Origin: Bordetella genomosp. 8
GTDB lineage: Bacteria > Pseudomonadota > Gammaproteobacteria > Burkholderiales > Burkholderiaceae_B
Direction of reading: 5' to 3'
Assembly (NCBI RefSeq): GCF_002119685.1
Contig: NZ_CP021108.1
Span: 992,001-1,056,000, forward strand
Length of the DNA: 64,000 bases
The position numbers and the translations under genes are program-made. This document shows positions 35,042 through 43,109 of this stretch, piece after piece. Below the pieces are notes generated by a model. That model saw only the letters and a program-made list of their open reading frames with translations, had not been told where the DNA came from and did no database searches. The stretch's first letter is position 1, and every line of letters starts with the position of its first letter.

Positions 35042-35150
35042 AATCACTCGACGCCGACGTTGAGTGGTTTCTCGCTGTCCGGTCGCTGATCATCGAATAT
35101 CCAGCGATCAACCTTGAAGGCCACGACATCCCTCGTGGCCTTTTTTGTTT
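35042..35150 (+). ncRNA. Putative structured small RNA ending in an intrinsic terminator
   Basis: Three consecutive hairpins in about 110 nt. H1: 35042-35053 pairs with 35058-35069 (12 bp with G-U pairs, CCGA tetraloop). H2: GGTCGCTG 35081-35088 pairs with CAGCGATC 35102-35109 (one G-U). H3: a perfect 10-bp terminator stem with a T-run. The RNA starts well after the propeller gene and ends 75 nt before the acetyltransferase, with no open frame in it. It could be a free sRNA, a 3'UTR-derived sRNA of the propeller mRNA, or a terminator-type riboswitch for the acetyltransferase. I do not recognise a known RNA family. Confidence 0.5.
35117..35150 (+). terminator. Intrinsic (Rho-independent) terminator
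   Basis: AAGGCCACGA pairs perfectly with TCGTGGCCTT around the 6-nt loop CATCCC, followed by TTTTTTG and more T. The T-rich tail is only on the plus strand, so it stops rightward transcription. It is the clearest intrinsic terminator in the window. Confidence 0.88.
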
Positions 35151-35224
35151 TCGAGTGCGCTTCCCGGCGCGGCCAAGGGTGATGTCCTCTCCGGCCTTCG
35201 CTTTTACGCTGAAGGAGCGCAAGC

Positions 35225-35677
35225 ATGCATTACCCTGACTTCCATATCCGGCCTTACCAGGATGGCGACGAAGCGGCCGTCATCCAGCTTTGGCGGGCCT
35301 GCGGCCTGACGCGGCCCTGGAACGATCCGCGCAAGGACATCCAGCGCAAGCTGACGGTGCAGGCGGAATGGTTTCTGGTCGGCCTTGAAGACAACCGCGT
35401 CGTGGCCTCGATGATGGCCGGTTACGACGGCCATCGGGGCTGGATCAACTACCTGTCCGTCGACCCGGCCTGCCGCAAGCGCGGCTACGGCAAGGCGCTG
35501 GTCGAAGCGGCGGAACAGCGGTTCATCGCCGCCGGTTGCCCGAAGATCAATCTGCTCATACGCGGCGACAACGTCCAGGTCCAGGACTTCTATCGCGGCC
35601 TGGGTTTCACGCAGGATGACGTGGTCAGCTACGGCAAGCGCCTGATTCCCGATACGCAGGAGCAGGCGCAAGGCTGA
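35225..35677 (+). CDS. GNAT acetyltransferase (YpeA-like)
   Basis: 150 aa. The acetyl-CoA loop is VDPACRKRGYGKALVEAAE, matching RxxGxG/A. Flanking strands are INYLSV and LLIRGDNVQVQDFYRGLGF. This resembles E. coli YpeA, whose acyl acceptor is not firmly known. AAGGAG precedes the ATG. It follows the putative small RNA and terminator, so its own promoter must lie within about 75 bp unless the terminator is read through. Confidence 0.9.
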   Translation: MHYPDFHIRPYQDGDEAAVIQLWRACGLTRPWNDPRKDIQRKLTVQAEWFLVGLEDNRVVASMMAGYDGHRGWINYLSVDPACRKRGYGKALVEAAEQRFIAAGCPKINLLIRGDNVQVQDFYRGLGFTQDDVVSYGKRLIPDTQEQAQG

Positions 35678-35709
35678 GGGCGGCAGCGGTACGCTGGCCG
35701 CCGGCGCGC

Positions 35710-36597
35710 TCACGCGGCCTGTACGTCCTGGGCGGCCTGCCGGTGTTCCCGGAGCATGGCGGCGAAGGCATCCAAGGCGCGCGAGGCGGTGTCCCGGCGC
35801 CAGACCAGCCAGGTCTGCAGCACCGAGAACCTGCCGTGCATGGGCCAGGCCGCCACCGACAGATATCCAGGCATGCTTTCCAGCATGGCCCTGGGGATGA
35901 CGGCCAGGCCGCCGCCGGCGCTGACGCAGGCCAGCATGGTGTGGTACGACTCGATCTCGCGCACCTTGCCGGGGATGGCCTTGTCCTCGGCGAACCATTT
36001 CTCGAAGTGGTGGCGGTAAGAGCAGTTGTCGCGGAACACGTAGATGGTGTCTCCGGCCGCATCGCGACCGCGCCGTACCGGGGCGTGCTGTGCCGGGGCG
36101 ATGATGACCATTTCCTCGTCGAAGACCGGGATGCCGTCGATGGCGGGGTGCTTGATCGGACCGTCGACGAAGGCGGCGACCAGGCGGCCTTCCAGCACGC
36201 CGTCGATCATCGAGCCGGACGGGCCTGTCGAGAGCTCCAGCTCGACGTCCGGATGGCGGGCGTTGAAGCGGGCGAGTATGACCGGGATGCGGACCGCGGC
36301 GGTGCTTTCCAGCGAGCCCAGGGGGAAGCTGCCGGCGGGTTCTTCGCCCGATACCGCGCTGCGTGCCTGGTCGACCAGGCTGAGGATGTTCTTCGCGTAG
36401 CCCAGGAAGTTGCGGCCCGTCGCCGACAGCCGCAGCCGGTTGTTTTCCCGGATGAACAGGTCCACCCCGAGGTCGGCTTCCAGCTGCTTGAGCCGGGTGG
36501 TCAGGTTGGACGGAACCCGGTGTATCTGTTCCGCCGCGGCGGCGATGCTCTGATGCTGCGCGACCGCGCAGAAGATTTCCAGCTGTACGAGGTCCAT
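35710..36597 (-). CDS. ptrR: LysR-family regulator, PtrR (YneJ)-like
   Basis: 295 aa. [53 protein letters not shown] and [12 protein letters not shown] closely follow what I remember of E. coli YneJ/PtrR, the regulator of putrescine/GABA-related genes. The start at 36597 has AGGAAG 6 nt upstream; a further 27 codons upstream are not family-like. In E. coli this gene is divergent from sad (yneI). The same arrangement here, with a Sad-like gene on the other side, supports the assignment. Confidence 0.85.
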   Translation of the reverse strand: MDLVQLEIFCAVAQHQSIAAAAEQIHRVPSNLTTRLKQLEADLGVDLFIRENNRLRLSATGRNFLGYAKNILSLVDQARSAVSGEEPAGSFPLGSLESTAAVRIPVILARFNARHPDVELELSTGPSGSMIDGVLEGRLVAAFVDGPIKHPAIDGIPVFDEEMVIIAPAQHAPVRRGRDAAGDTIYVFRDNCSYRHHFEKWFAEDKAIPGKVREIESYHTMLACVSAGGGLAVIPRAMLESMPGYLSVAAWPMHGRFSVLQTWLVWRRDTASRALDAFAAMLREHRQAAQDVQAA

Positions 36598-36651
36598 GGT
36601 TCTTCCTGCGGGCGACGTCGCCCTGGCGTCTGCCGGCACTATATCCCGATC

Positions 36652-36698
36652 CTCTCGAAATGAGAGCGTTTTGTTCATGAATATTCAGTTTTTGAGAG
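36652..36698. promoter_or_regulatory. Candidate LysR-type sites in the ptrR-sad divergent region
   Basis: CTCTC-GAAAT-GAGAG at 36652-36666 is an inverted repeat of the size of a LysR recognition site. A second GAGAG copy lies at 36694-36698 after a T-run. The region is AT-rich against the surroundings and sits between the two divergent starts. A candidate site only. Confidence 0.42.
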
Positions 36699-36752
36699 TC
36701 TTCCGCCGTCGTATCCTGGCGGGCGTCTATTGCTGATTCCAGGATGCCCTCG

Positions 36753-38135
36753 ATGTCGAACCCCACGCACGCCATCTCCATCAACCCCGCCACCGGAGAA
36801 GAAATCGGCGCCTACCCCTACGACACGCAGGCCGTCCTGCATGCCGTGCTGGACCGCGCGGCAAGCGCCTTCGGTACATGGCGCCTGACGTCGGCGGCCG
36901 ATCGCTGCGCGATGCTGAAGCGCCTGGGCGAGGCGCTGCGGGCGGACATCGATCGCCTTGCCGGCATGATCACGGCGGAAATGGGCAAGCCCATCGCGCA
37001 GGCCAGGGGCGAGATCGAGAAGTGCGCCGCCACCTGCGCCTGGTACGCTGAAAACGGCGCCCGCATGGTCGCCCCCGAACCCACCAGCGTGGAGAACGAC
37101 GCGGCCTGGATCGAGTTCCGGCCGATCGGGACCGTGCTGGCGGTGATGCCCTGGAACTTTCCCATCTGGCAGGTCATACGCAGCGTGGTGCCGGCGCTGG
37201 TCGCGGGGAATACCTATGTCCTGAAGCACGCGCCCAACGTCATGGGCAGCGCCTACCTGTTGCGCGAGGCCTGCGCCCGCGCAGGGCTGCCCGATGGCGT
37301 GTTCCAGGTGGCCAATCTGTCCAACGACCTGGTGTCCGAGGCGATCGCGGACGACCGCATCGCCGCCGTCACGCTGACCGGAAGCGTCAGGGCGGGCGCC
37401 GCGATCGGCGCGCAAGCCGGCCAGGCGCTGAAGAAATGCGTGCTCGAACTGGGAGGCTCCGATCCCTTCATCGTGCTGCCGGATGCCGACCTGGACGAAG
37501 CCGTGCGGGCCGCCGTCTTGGGGCGGTTCCAGAACACCGGGCAGGTCTGCGCCGCGGCCAAGCGCTTCATCGTCCATCGCGAGGTGGCCGATGCGTTCAC
37601 CGAACGCTTCATCGCGGGCGCCAAGGCCCTGGTCGTGGGCTCGCCCACCGATGCTGCCACCTACATCGGCCCGATGGCGCGCTTCGACCTGCGCGACGAA
37701 CTCCACAACCAGGTGCAACGCTCGATGCGGGAGGGCGCCGAGCTGCTGCTGGGCGGCCGCAAGCTGGACGGGCCGGGCAACTTCTACGAACCCACCGTGC
37801 TGGCCAATGTGACGGCCGGCATGACCTCGTTCCGCGAAGAGATGTTCGGCCCAGTGGCGTCTATCATCCGCGCGGACGACGCGGATCACGCCTTGGCCCT
37901 GGCCAACGACAGCCAGTTCGGCCTGACGGCGACGGTCTATGCGGGCGACCCGCAGCTGGCTCGCCGGCTGGCCGCCAGGCTGGAAGTCGGCGGCGTATTC
38001 ATCAACGGCTATAGCGCCAGCGATCCCCGGGTGGCCTTTGGCGGCGTCAAGAAGAGCGGCTTCGGCCGCGAACTGTCGCACTTCGGCGTCCGTGAATTCT
38101 GCAATGTGCAGACGGTCTGGCTCGACCGGAAGTAG
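36753..38135 (+). CDS. sad: Succinate-semialdehyde dehydrogenase, Sad-like
   Basis: 460 aa. N-terminal SINPATGEEIGAYPY, then PWNFPIWQVIRSVVPALVAG. Catalytic Glu in CVLELGGSDPFIVLP and Cys in FQNTGQVCAAAKRF, and C-terminal INGYSASDPRVAFGGVKKSG. The sequence style is that of the Sad/YneI branch. The second ATG (36753) is preferred because AGGA lies 8 nt upstream; an ATG at 36744 would add MPS. Divergent from a PtrR-like gene, it probably oxidises succinate semialdehyde from GABA or putrescine to succinate. Confidence 0.87.
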   Translation: MSNPTHAISINPATGEEIGAYPYDTQAVLHAVLDRAASAFGTWRLTSAADRCAMLKRLGEALRADIDRLAGMITAEMGKPIAQARGEIEKCAATCAWYAENGARMVAPEPTSVENDAAWIEFRPIGTVLAVMPWNFPIWQVIRSVVPALVAGNTYVLKHAPNVMGSAYLLREACARAGLPDGVFQVANLSNDLVSEAIADDRIAAVTLTGSVRAGAAIGAQAGQALKKCVLELGGSDPFIVLPDADLDEAVRAAVLGRFQNTGQVCAAAKRFIVHREVADAFTERFIAGAKALVVGSPTDAATYIGPMARFDLRDELHNQVQRSMREGAELLLGGRKLDGPGNFYEPTVLANVTAGMTSFREEMFGPVASIIRADDADHALALANDSQFGLTATVYAGDPQLARRLAARLEVGGVFINGYSASDPRVAFGGVKKSGFGRELSHFGVREFCNVQTVWLDRK

Positions 38136-38259
38136 CCGCTGCCTTTCCGCCCGGCTTCGGACTTTTGGGCAGGAATTGCGTGGAAATTGACAGTCCGGAA
38201 GGTCTGCCGGGCGGCATAATTCCGTCCAATGATCAACGTCACCGGAAGCGATCCGCGCA

Positions 38260-38949
38260 ATGTCCCGCGCCCAAAGGCTGCTCGACCTTCTGCAGATCCT
38301 GCGCAGCCACCGTTACCCGGTGAGCGGCGCGCTCCTGGCCGGACAATTGGGCATCAGCCTGCGCACCCTGTATCGCGATATCGCGCTGCTGCAGGAGCAG
38401 GGGGCGCATATCGAAGGCGAGGCCGGCGTGGGCTATGTGTTGCGGCCGGGCTTCCTGTTGCCGCCCCTGATGTTTTCCGAAGAGGAAATCCAGGCGCTGG
38501 CGCTGGGATCGCGCTGGGTGTGGGAGCATGCCGACAACCAGCTGGGACAGGCGGCGCGCAACGCCCTGGCGAAGATCGCGGCAGTGCTGCCCGCCGACCT
38601 GCGGCACGATTTCGACGACGGTACGCTGTTCGTGGTCCCCGGCGAGCAGGTGGCGGATACGACCGACGTCGCACTGATTCGCGAGTCGATCCGACGCGAG
38701 CGCAAGCTGCGCATCGAGTATCGGGACGAGCATGCGGCCGAAACGGCGCGCGTGATCTGGCCCTTCGCCCTGGGGTTCTTCGATCGGGTGCGCATCGTGG
38801 CCGCATGGTGCGAATTGCGCCAGGGCTTCCGGCACTTTCGGACCGACCGCATCGTGGCCCTGGCGGCCCCGGGCGACCGGTATCCGGAGCGGCGGCAGTC
38901 GCTCATGAAGACCTGGCGGCAGATGATGTCCACCGCCACGCCGGAATGA
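38260..38949 (+). CDS. YafY-family regulator with HTH and WYL domains
   Basis: 229 aa. The N-terminal HTH_11 (RAQRLLDLLQILRSHRYP, LGISLRTLYRDIALLQEQGA) is followed by a WYL-type ligand domain (RKLRIEYRDEHAAETARV, WPFALGFFDRVRIVAAWCEL, HFRTDRIVAL). The exact W-Y-L triad is not conserved. The VOC protein 168 bp downstream on the same strand is the usual partner of such regulators. A 9-bp hairpin (CCATCGGCG/CGCCGATGG) lies between them without a T-run. Confidence 0.9.
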   Translation: MSRAQRLLDLLQILRSHRYPVSGALLAGQLGISLRTLYRDIALLQEQGAHIEGEAGVGYVLRPGFLLPPLMFSEEEIQALALGSRWVWEHADNQLGQAARNALAKIAAVLPADLRHDFDDGTLFVVPGEQVADTTDVALIRESIRRERKLRIEYRDEHAAETARVIWPFALGFFDRVRIVAAWCELRQGFRHFRTDRIVALAAPGDRYPERRQSLMKTWRQMMSTATPE

Positions 38950-39117
38950 CTTCCTGTTGACCTTCCATCGGCGCACGGCTGGCGCCGATGGCGCCGATGG
39001 TGCAGCCAACGCTGCTGACAAATTCTGACAGTATGGCCGGATAGGCTATCGCACCGCGCCGACAAGCGAAGGCGCCGCGCGAGGCTACCGTTCGGCCGAT
39101 GAAACGAGGAAAGCGCT

Positions 39118-39525
39118 ATGCCACACCCAAACTACGTTCTGCTTTTCGTCGAAAACCCCATCCTCAGCGCGGCGTTCTATGCGTCGCTGCTGGATTGCAA
39201 GCCGATGGAAGCTTCGCCGTCCTTCGCCCTGTTCGAATTGTCGTCAGGCGTCCGCCTGGGCCTGTGGTCGCGGCGCGATGCCGAGCCCATGGTGATCTCG
39301 CGTGGTGGCGGTTGCGAGCTGGGTATACCGGTGGACGACGACCAGGCGCTGCACGCCATGTACGCCAACTGGAAGGAACGCGGCCTGGCCATCGTGCAGC
39401 CGCCTACCGATATGGATTTCGGGCGCACCTTCGTGGCGCTGGATCCGGACGGCCACCGGCTGCGCGTGTTCCGGCTGGGCGCGACCAGCGTCAGGCGTGT
39501 CGAGGACGAGGCCATCGCCGCGTGA
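39118..39525 (+). CDS. VOC-superfamily (glyoxalase/bleomycin-resistance-like) protein
   Basis: 135 aa. It begins PNYVLLFVENPILSAAFYASLL and ends with TFVALDPDGHRLRVFRLG, the two-module VOC pattern with a metal-site-type GH near the end. Related PhnB-like proteins are drug- or aldehyde-binding. It lies behind a YafY/WYL regulator and may be controlled by it. The substrate is unknown. Confidence 0.88.
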   Translation: MPHPNYVLLFVENPILSAAFYASLLDCKPMEASPSFALFELSSGVRLGLWSRRDAEPMVISRGGGCELGIPVDDDQALHAMYANWKERGLAIVQPPTDMDFGRTFVALDPDGHRLRVFRLGATSVRRVEDEAIAA

Positions 39526-39535
39526 CGCGCCTCTC

Positions 39536-41062
39536 TCAAGCCGTGAGCAAAGGCGCGTTGGCGGCTTGCAACCCATACGAGTCGGTATAGGTCGATTCGG
39601 CTTCCTCGTCGGACATCGCTTCATGCACGCGCATCGCTTCCGCGCTGTCGTACAGCTTGAACGCACCGATCGCTTCCAGCAACTGCGCGGCCTGGCCCTG
39701 CAGCGAGGCCGATGCGGCGGCCGCGGTGCCTACCAGCGCGGCATTCTGCCCCGTCAACTGGTCGATCTCCGCCACGGCGGCATTCACTTCATCGATCCCG
39801 GCGCGCTGAGTCTGGCTGGCCTGGCCGATCTCCGCGACGATGGTCGCCACGCGCTCGACGCTTTGGACCATCTCGCCCATGACCGCGGCGGCATCGTCGG
39901 CCTTGCGCGCGCCGTTGTCGGTCTTGTCCAATGACGCGGTGATCAGCCCGCGAATATCCTTGGCGGCGGTGGCGCTGCGCTGGGCCAGTGCACGCACTTC
40001 GGACGCCACCACGGCAAAGCCGCGGCCGCTTTCGCCGGCGCGGGCCGCTTCCACCGCGGCGTTCAGGGCCAGGATGTTGGTCTGGAATGCGATGCTGTCG
40101 ATGAGGCCGGTGATTTCCGAAATCTTCTGCGCCTCCTGGCGGATTTCGCCCATGACGCCGGCTACTTCGGTCACCGCCTGGCTGCCGGTCCCCGCGACCT
40201 GACGGGCGGCCACCGCCAGCTGGGCGGCGGTGTTCGCATTGGAAGCATTGTTGTGGACGTTGTCGGCCAGCATTTGCATCGACGCCACCGTGCGTTGCAG
40301 GGAGTCCGCCTGCGTGCGGGTGCGCTGTTCCAGTTCCGCATTGCCCTGCGTCAGTTCGCGCGTCGCGCCGGACATGGCCAGCGCGTTCACGCGCACGTGG
40401 TTCAGGGTGCGATGGACCGCGTCCATCGTGTTCTTGAAGGCGCCGGCCAGCTCGCTGTTCAGGTCCAGGCGGCCGAAGCGCAGGTCGAACACGCCGGCTT
40501 CACGGCCCAGGTGCGCGCTCAGGCGGGCGAGTTCTTCCGCCGCGACCGCGTCCTTCTCCATGCGCCAGGCGAGCCAGCCCAGCGCGCCGGCCTGGACCAC
40601 CAGATAGGCCGCGTGCAGGGCGACGATGCGCAGTCCCGGCTGCGTGAAGCAGGACACGCTGTAGCCCCACTGCTGCAGGAAGTTGAAGGACACATGGTGG
40701 ATCGCAATAACCACCGCGGCACAGGCGATGGGCCGCCAGTCCCGGTAGGCCAGCAGCAGCGACAGCAGCACGAACACGCCGAAATGCATTTCCGTCATGC
40801 CGGAAAGCAGGTGGATCTGCAGGGCGGCGAACACCATGAGCGCCGTGGCCACCGTCAGTCGCGTGAACAGCCGCGAAGGCAGCCAGACGATCAGCAAGGT
40901 GGGCAGCAACACCGCCGGCACGCCGACCGCCAGTGCGGAGGTCCAGCGGCCATACTGCGGCGCCAGGCACAGGGCGATGATGAACAACGCCCATAGCAGG
41001 GGCAGCATGGCCCGGTCGACCCGGCGGTAGGAGGCTTCGAGCAATAGAGCGGTGTCTCGCAT
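39536..41062 (-). CDS. Methyl-accepting chemotaxis protein with a multi-helix membrane domain
   Basis: 508 aa. Residues about 15-190 contain about six hydrophobic helices and no sizeable periplasmic domain. The rest is the long cytoplasmic signalling coiled coil, with the hairpin tip [19 protein letters not shown], then KDIRGLI. No HAMP or PAS domain is obvious. The start at 41062 has AGGA upstream; the AT-rich leader before it holds no FliA promoter I can support. With membrane-embedded sensing it could respond to hydrophobic compounds or energy state, which is speculation. Confidence 0.9.
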   Translation of the reverse strand: MRDTALLLEASYRRVDRAMLPLLWALFIIALCLAPQYGRWTSALAVGVPAVLLPTLLIVWLPSRLFTRLTVATALMVFAALQIHLLSGMTEMHFGVFVLLSLLLAYRDWRPIACAAVVIAIHHVSFNFLQQWGYSVSCFTQPGLRIVALHAAYLVVQAGALGWLAWRMEKDAVAAEELARLSAHLGREAGVFDLRFGRLDLNSELAGAFKNTMDAVHRTLNHVRVNALAMSGATRELTQGNAELEQRTRTQADSLQRTVASMQMLADNVHNNASNANTAAQLAVAARQVAGTGSQAVTEVAGVMGEIRQEAQKISEITGLIDSIAFQTNILALNAAVEAARAGESGRGFAVVASEVRALAQRSATAAKDIRGLITASLDKTDNGARKADDAAAVMGEMVQSVERVATIVAEIGQASQTQRAGIDEVNAAVAEIDQLTGQNAALVGTAAAASASLQGQAAQLLEAIGAFKLYDSAEAMRVHEAMSDEEAESTYTDSYGLQAANAPLLTA

Positions 41063-41225
41063 GGGCGTGTCCTGGAAACGGCAAAACTCACGAACCCCGC
41101 AATTTAAATCAGTTTGTGAATACTTGTCGCAGAAAATTTCTCTCTTGGCCGAAATATTCACTTTTCATGGGGGAAGGAGGCTCGCGCCTGGGAGGCCGCG
41201 GCCAAAGATAGCAGTGGCGCTCGCC

Positions 41226-41251
41226 TTGTCTAATCGTATACGATTAGACAA
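41226..41251. promoter_or_regulatory. Perfect 26-bp palindromic GntR operator
   Basis: The 13-bp half TTGTCTAATCGTA is followed directly by its exact reverse complement. It ends 22 bp before the GntR start codon. The centre ATCGTATACGAT and flanks TTGT/ACAA fit FCD-subfamily operators. It probably mediates autorepression and control of the following operon. Confidence 0.8.
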
Positions 41252-41273
41252 ACGGCAATATCGGACGAGCTCC

Positions 41274-41972
41274 ATGGACTGGTTGTCTTCCCCCGTCGGG
41301 CAGGAAAGCTTCGAGGAAATCAAGAACACCTCGCTGGGCAAGCTGGTGCGCGACCGCCTGCTCAGCCAGATCCTGGCCGGCGAGTTCGAGCCCGGGCAGC
41401 CGCTGCGGGAATCGGAGCTGGTGGAGCGCCTGAAGGTCTCGCGCGTCCCCGTGCGCGAAGCGCTGCGCGAGCTGGAAAGCTCAGGCATGGTGGTGTCCCG
41501 CAAGCACTCCGGCGTATATGTGCGCGAGCTGACCGATGCCGAGGTCGCGGATCTCTATCAATTCCGATCGCTGCTGGACAGCCATGCCGGCCGCGCCGCG
41601 TCGCGCTTGCCCGCCGACCGCCGCCAGGGCCTGGTCCAGGCGCTGGAGCCCTGCACCGAGGCCATGGATGCCGCCATCCGCGAAGCCAATCCGCAGGCCT
41701 ACTACCGCGAAAACCTGCGCTTTCATTGGCTGTTCATCGAATACGCCGGCAATCGCGAGATCGCCAAGACCTATCGCGAGGTGATCCAGAAATTGCACCT
41801 GGCGCGGCTGAAGAACCTGTCGTCCGAACCGCATCGCGAGCAATCCAACGCGGAGCACAAGCAGATCGTCAAGGCCTTGCGGGAATCATGCAGCGCGGCG
41901 CAGGCCGAGGACTGCGCGCGCCTGCTCGCCGATCACGTCATCAACGCCCACGATCGCCTGTCGGCCATGTGA
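41274..41972 (+). CDS. GntR-family regulator, FadR/FCD subfamily
   Basis: 232 aa. The winged HTH has LVRDRLLSQILAGEFEPG and LVERLKVSRVPVREALRELE. The FCD domain carries His at FHWLFIEYAGN, SNAEHKQIVKAL and LLADHVINAH, typical metal/effector ligands. The ATG at 41274 is placed just after the 26-bp palindrome; longer starts would code through it. A Bug, a MmgE/PrpD and a 2-hydroxyacid dehydrogenase gene follow on the same strand, presumably its regulon. Confidence 0.91.
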   Translation: MDWLSSPVGQESFEEIKNTSLGKLVRDRLLSQILAGEFEPGQPLRESELVERLKVSRVPVREALRELESSGMVVSRKHSGVYVRELTDAEVADLYQFRSLLDSHAGRAASRLPADRRQGLVQALEPCTEAMDAAIREANPQAYYRENLRFHWLFIEYAGNREIAKTYREVIQKLHLARLKNLSSEPHREQSNAEHKQIVKALRESCSAAQAEDCARLLADHVINAHDRLSAM

Positions 41973-42076
41973 GGGCGCATCGCCGCGGCGGCCCGGCTGG
42001 GCTGGCAAGCGGCGCAGATAAAGGAATTCCATCTCGACCCGTGTGGAAGTTCTACCCAGAAAAAAGGAGACATACC

Positions 42077-43051
42077 GTGAATCGTCGTTCATTCCTGCTA
42101 GGCGCGGGCGCGACCGCCCTGAGCCTGCCTTACGCGTCCTTCGCCGCGTCCAAGTATCCCGACCATCCCATCACCTACATCGTGCCGGTGGCGCCGGGCG
42201 GCGGCAGCGATTACGTGGGCCGCGCCACGACCGCGGCCTGGGGCAAGGACCTGGACGCCAATTTCGTCGTGGAAAACCAGAGCGGTGGCGGCGGCGTGAT
42301 CGCCTGCCAGAAGACCATGCGCGCCAAGCCGGACGGCTATACGCTGATGCAGGGCTACGTCGCCACCCTGGGCACGAGCCCGGCGACGCGCAAGGTGCCT
42401 TACGACCCGATCAAGGACTTCACGGCGGTGGGCATGATAGGCGGCACGCCCAACGTGCTGGTGGTCAGCGCCAAGCTGCCCATCAACAACCTGAAGGAAT
42501 TCATCGCCTACGCCAAGGCGCACAGCAATATGAACTACGGGTCGGCCGGCGCCGGCTCCCTGACCCACCTGCTGATGGAACTGCTGCAGCAGCAGGCCGG
42601 GACGAAGATGGTGCACATCGCCTACAAGGGCATCGCACCGGCATTCACCGACCTGCTGGGCCAGCAGACCCAGGCCATGTTCCCGGGCCTCGCCGCGGCG
42701 GTGCCGCACCTGCGCTCGGGCGCCGTGCGCGCCATCGCCCTGACCGGCGACCAGCGCAATGCCGGGTTCCCCGACGTGCCTACCTTCAAGGAACTGGGCC
42801 TGGCGGGCTTCGACGACGTGCTCCAGTGGTACGGCGTGTCGGGCCCGGCCGGCATGGATTCGGGTATCGTCCAGACCTTGAATACGTCGCTGAACAAGGT
42901 CCTGAAGGACCCGGCGCTGGCCAAGCAGCTGGACACCGAGGCCATCATTCCCATGCCGATGTCGCCCGCGCAATTCGCGGCCTACGTCAGCAAGGATTTC
43001 GAACGCTGGTCCAAGCTGGCGAAGGCGCAGAACATCAGCCTGGACGCATGA
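42077..43051 (+). CDS. Bug/TctC-type solute-binding protein with Tat-like signal
   Basis: 324 aa. A GTG start with AAGGAGA 6 nt upstream. The signal begins MNRRSFLLGAGATALSLP, a twin-arginine pattern, unlike the Sec signals of the other Bug proteins here. Mature landmarks: YPDHPITYIVPVAPGGGSD, FVVENQSGGGGVIACQ and AKPDGYTLMQG. It is closely similar to the Bug at 29394. It lies upstream of MmgE/PrpD and dehydrogenase genes in the second GntR module, and the ligand is probably a related organic acid. Confidence 0.92.
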   Translation: MNRRSFLLGAGATALSLPYASFAASKYPDHPITYIVPVAPGGGSDYVGRATTAAWGKDLDANFVVENQSGGGGVIACQKTMRAKPDGYTLMQGYVATLGTSPATRKVPYDPIKDFTAVGMIGGTPNVLVVSAKLPINNLKEFIAYAKAHSNMNYGSAGAGSLTHLLMELLQQQAGTKMVHIAYKGIAPAFTDLLGQQTQAMFPGLAAAVPHLRSGAVRAIALTGDQRNAGFPDVPTFKELGLAGFDDVLQWYGVSGPAGMDSGIVQTLNTSLNKVLKDPALAKQLDTEAIIPMPMSPAQFAAYVSKDFERWSKLAKAQNISLDA

Positions 43052-43109
43052 ACGCCAGCCGGCGGCCCGGCCGCCACGGATTCCCCATACCTTCAACCTA
43101 GAGAAAAGC

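Noticed and set aside
38187..38220. Promoter TTGACA...CATAAT before the YafY-type gene
   Set aside because: Both hexamers are good but separated by 22 bp, too far for sigma-70.
38967..39002. Terminator after the YafY-type gene (CCATCGGCG/CGCCGATGG)
   Set aside because: A hairpin is possible but no T-run follows; not enough to call a terminator.
41063..41225. FliA (sigma-28) promoter for the chemoreceptor gene
   Set aside because: TAAA-like and GCCG-like elements exist but the spacing is wrong by about 5 bp.
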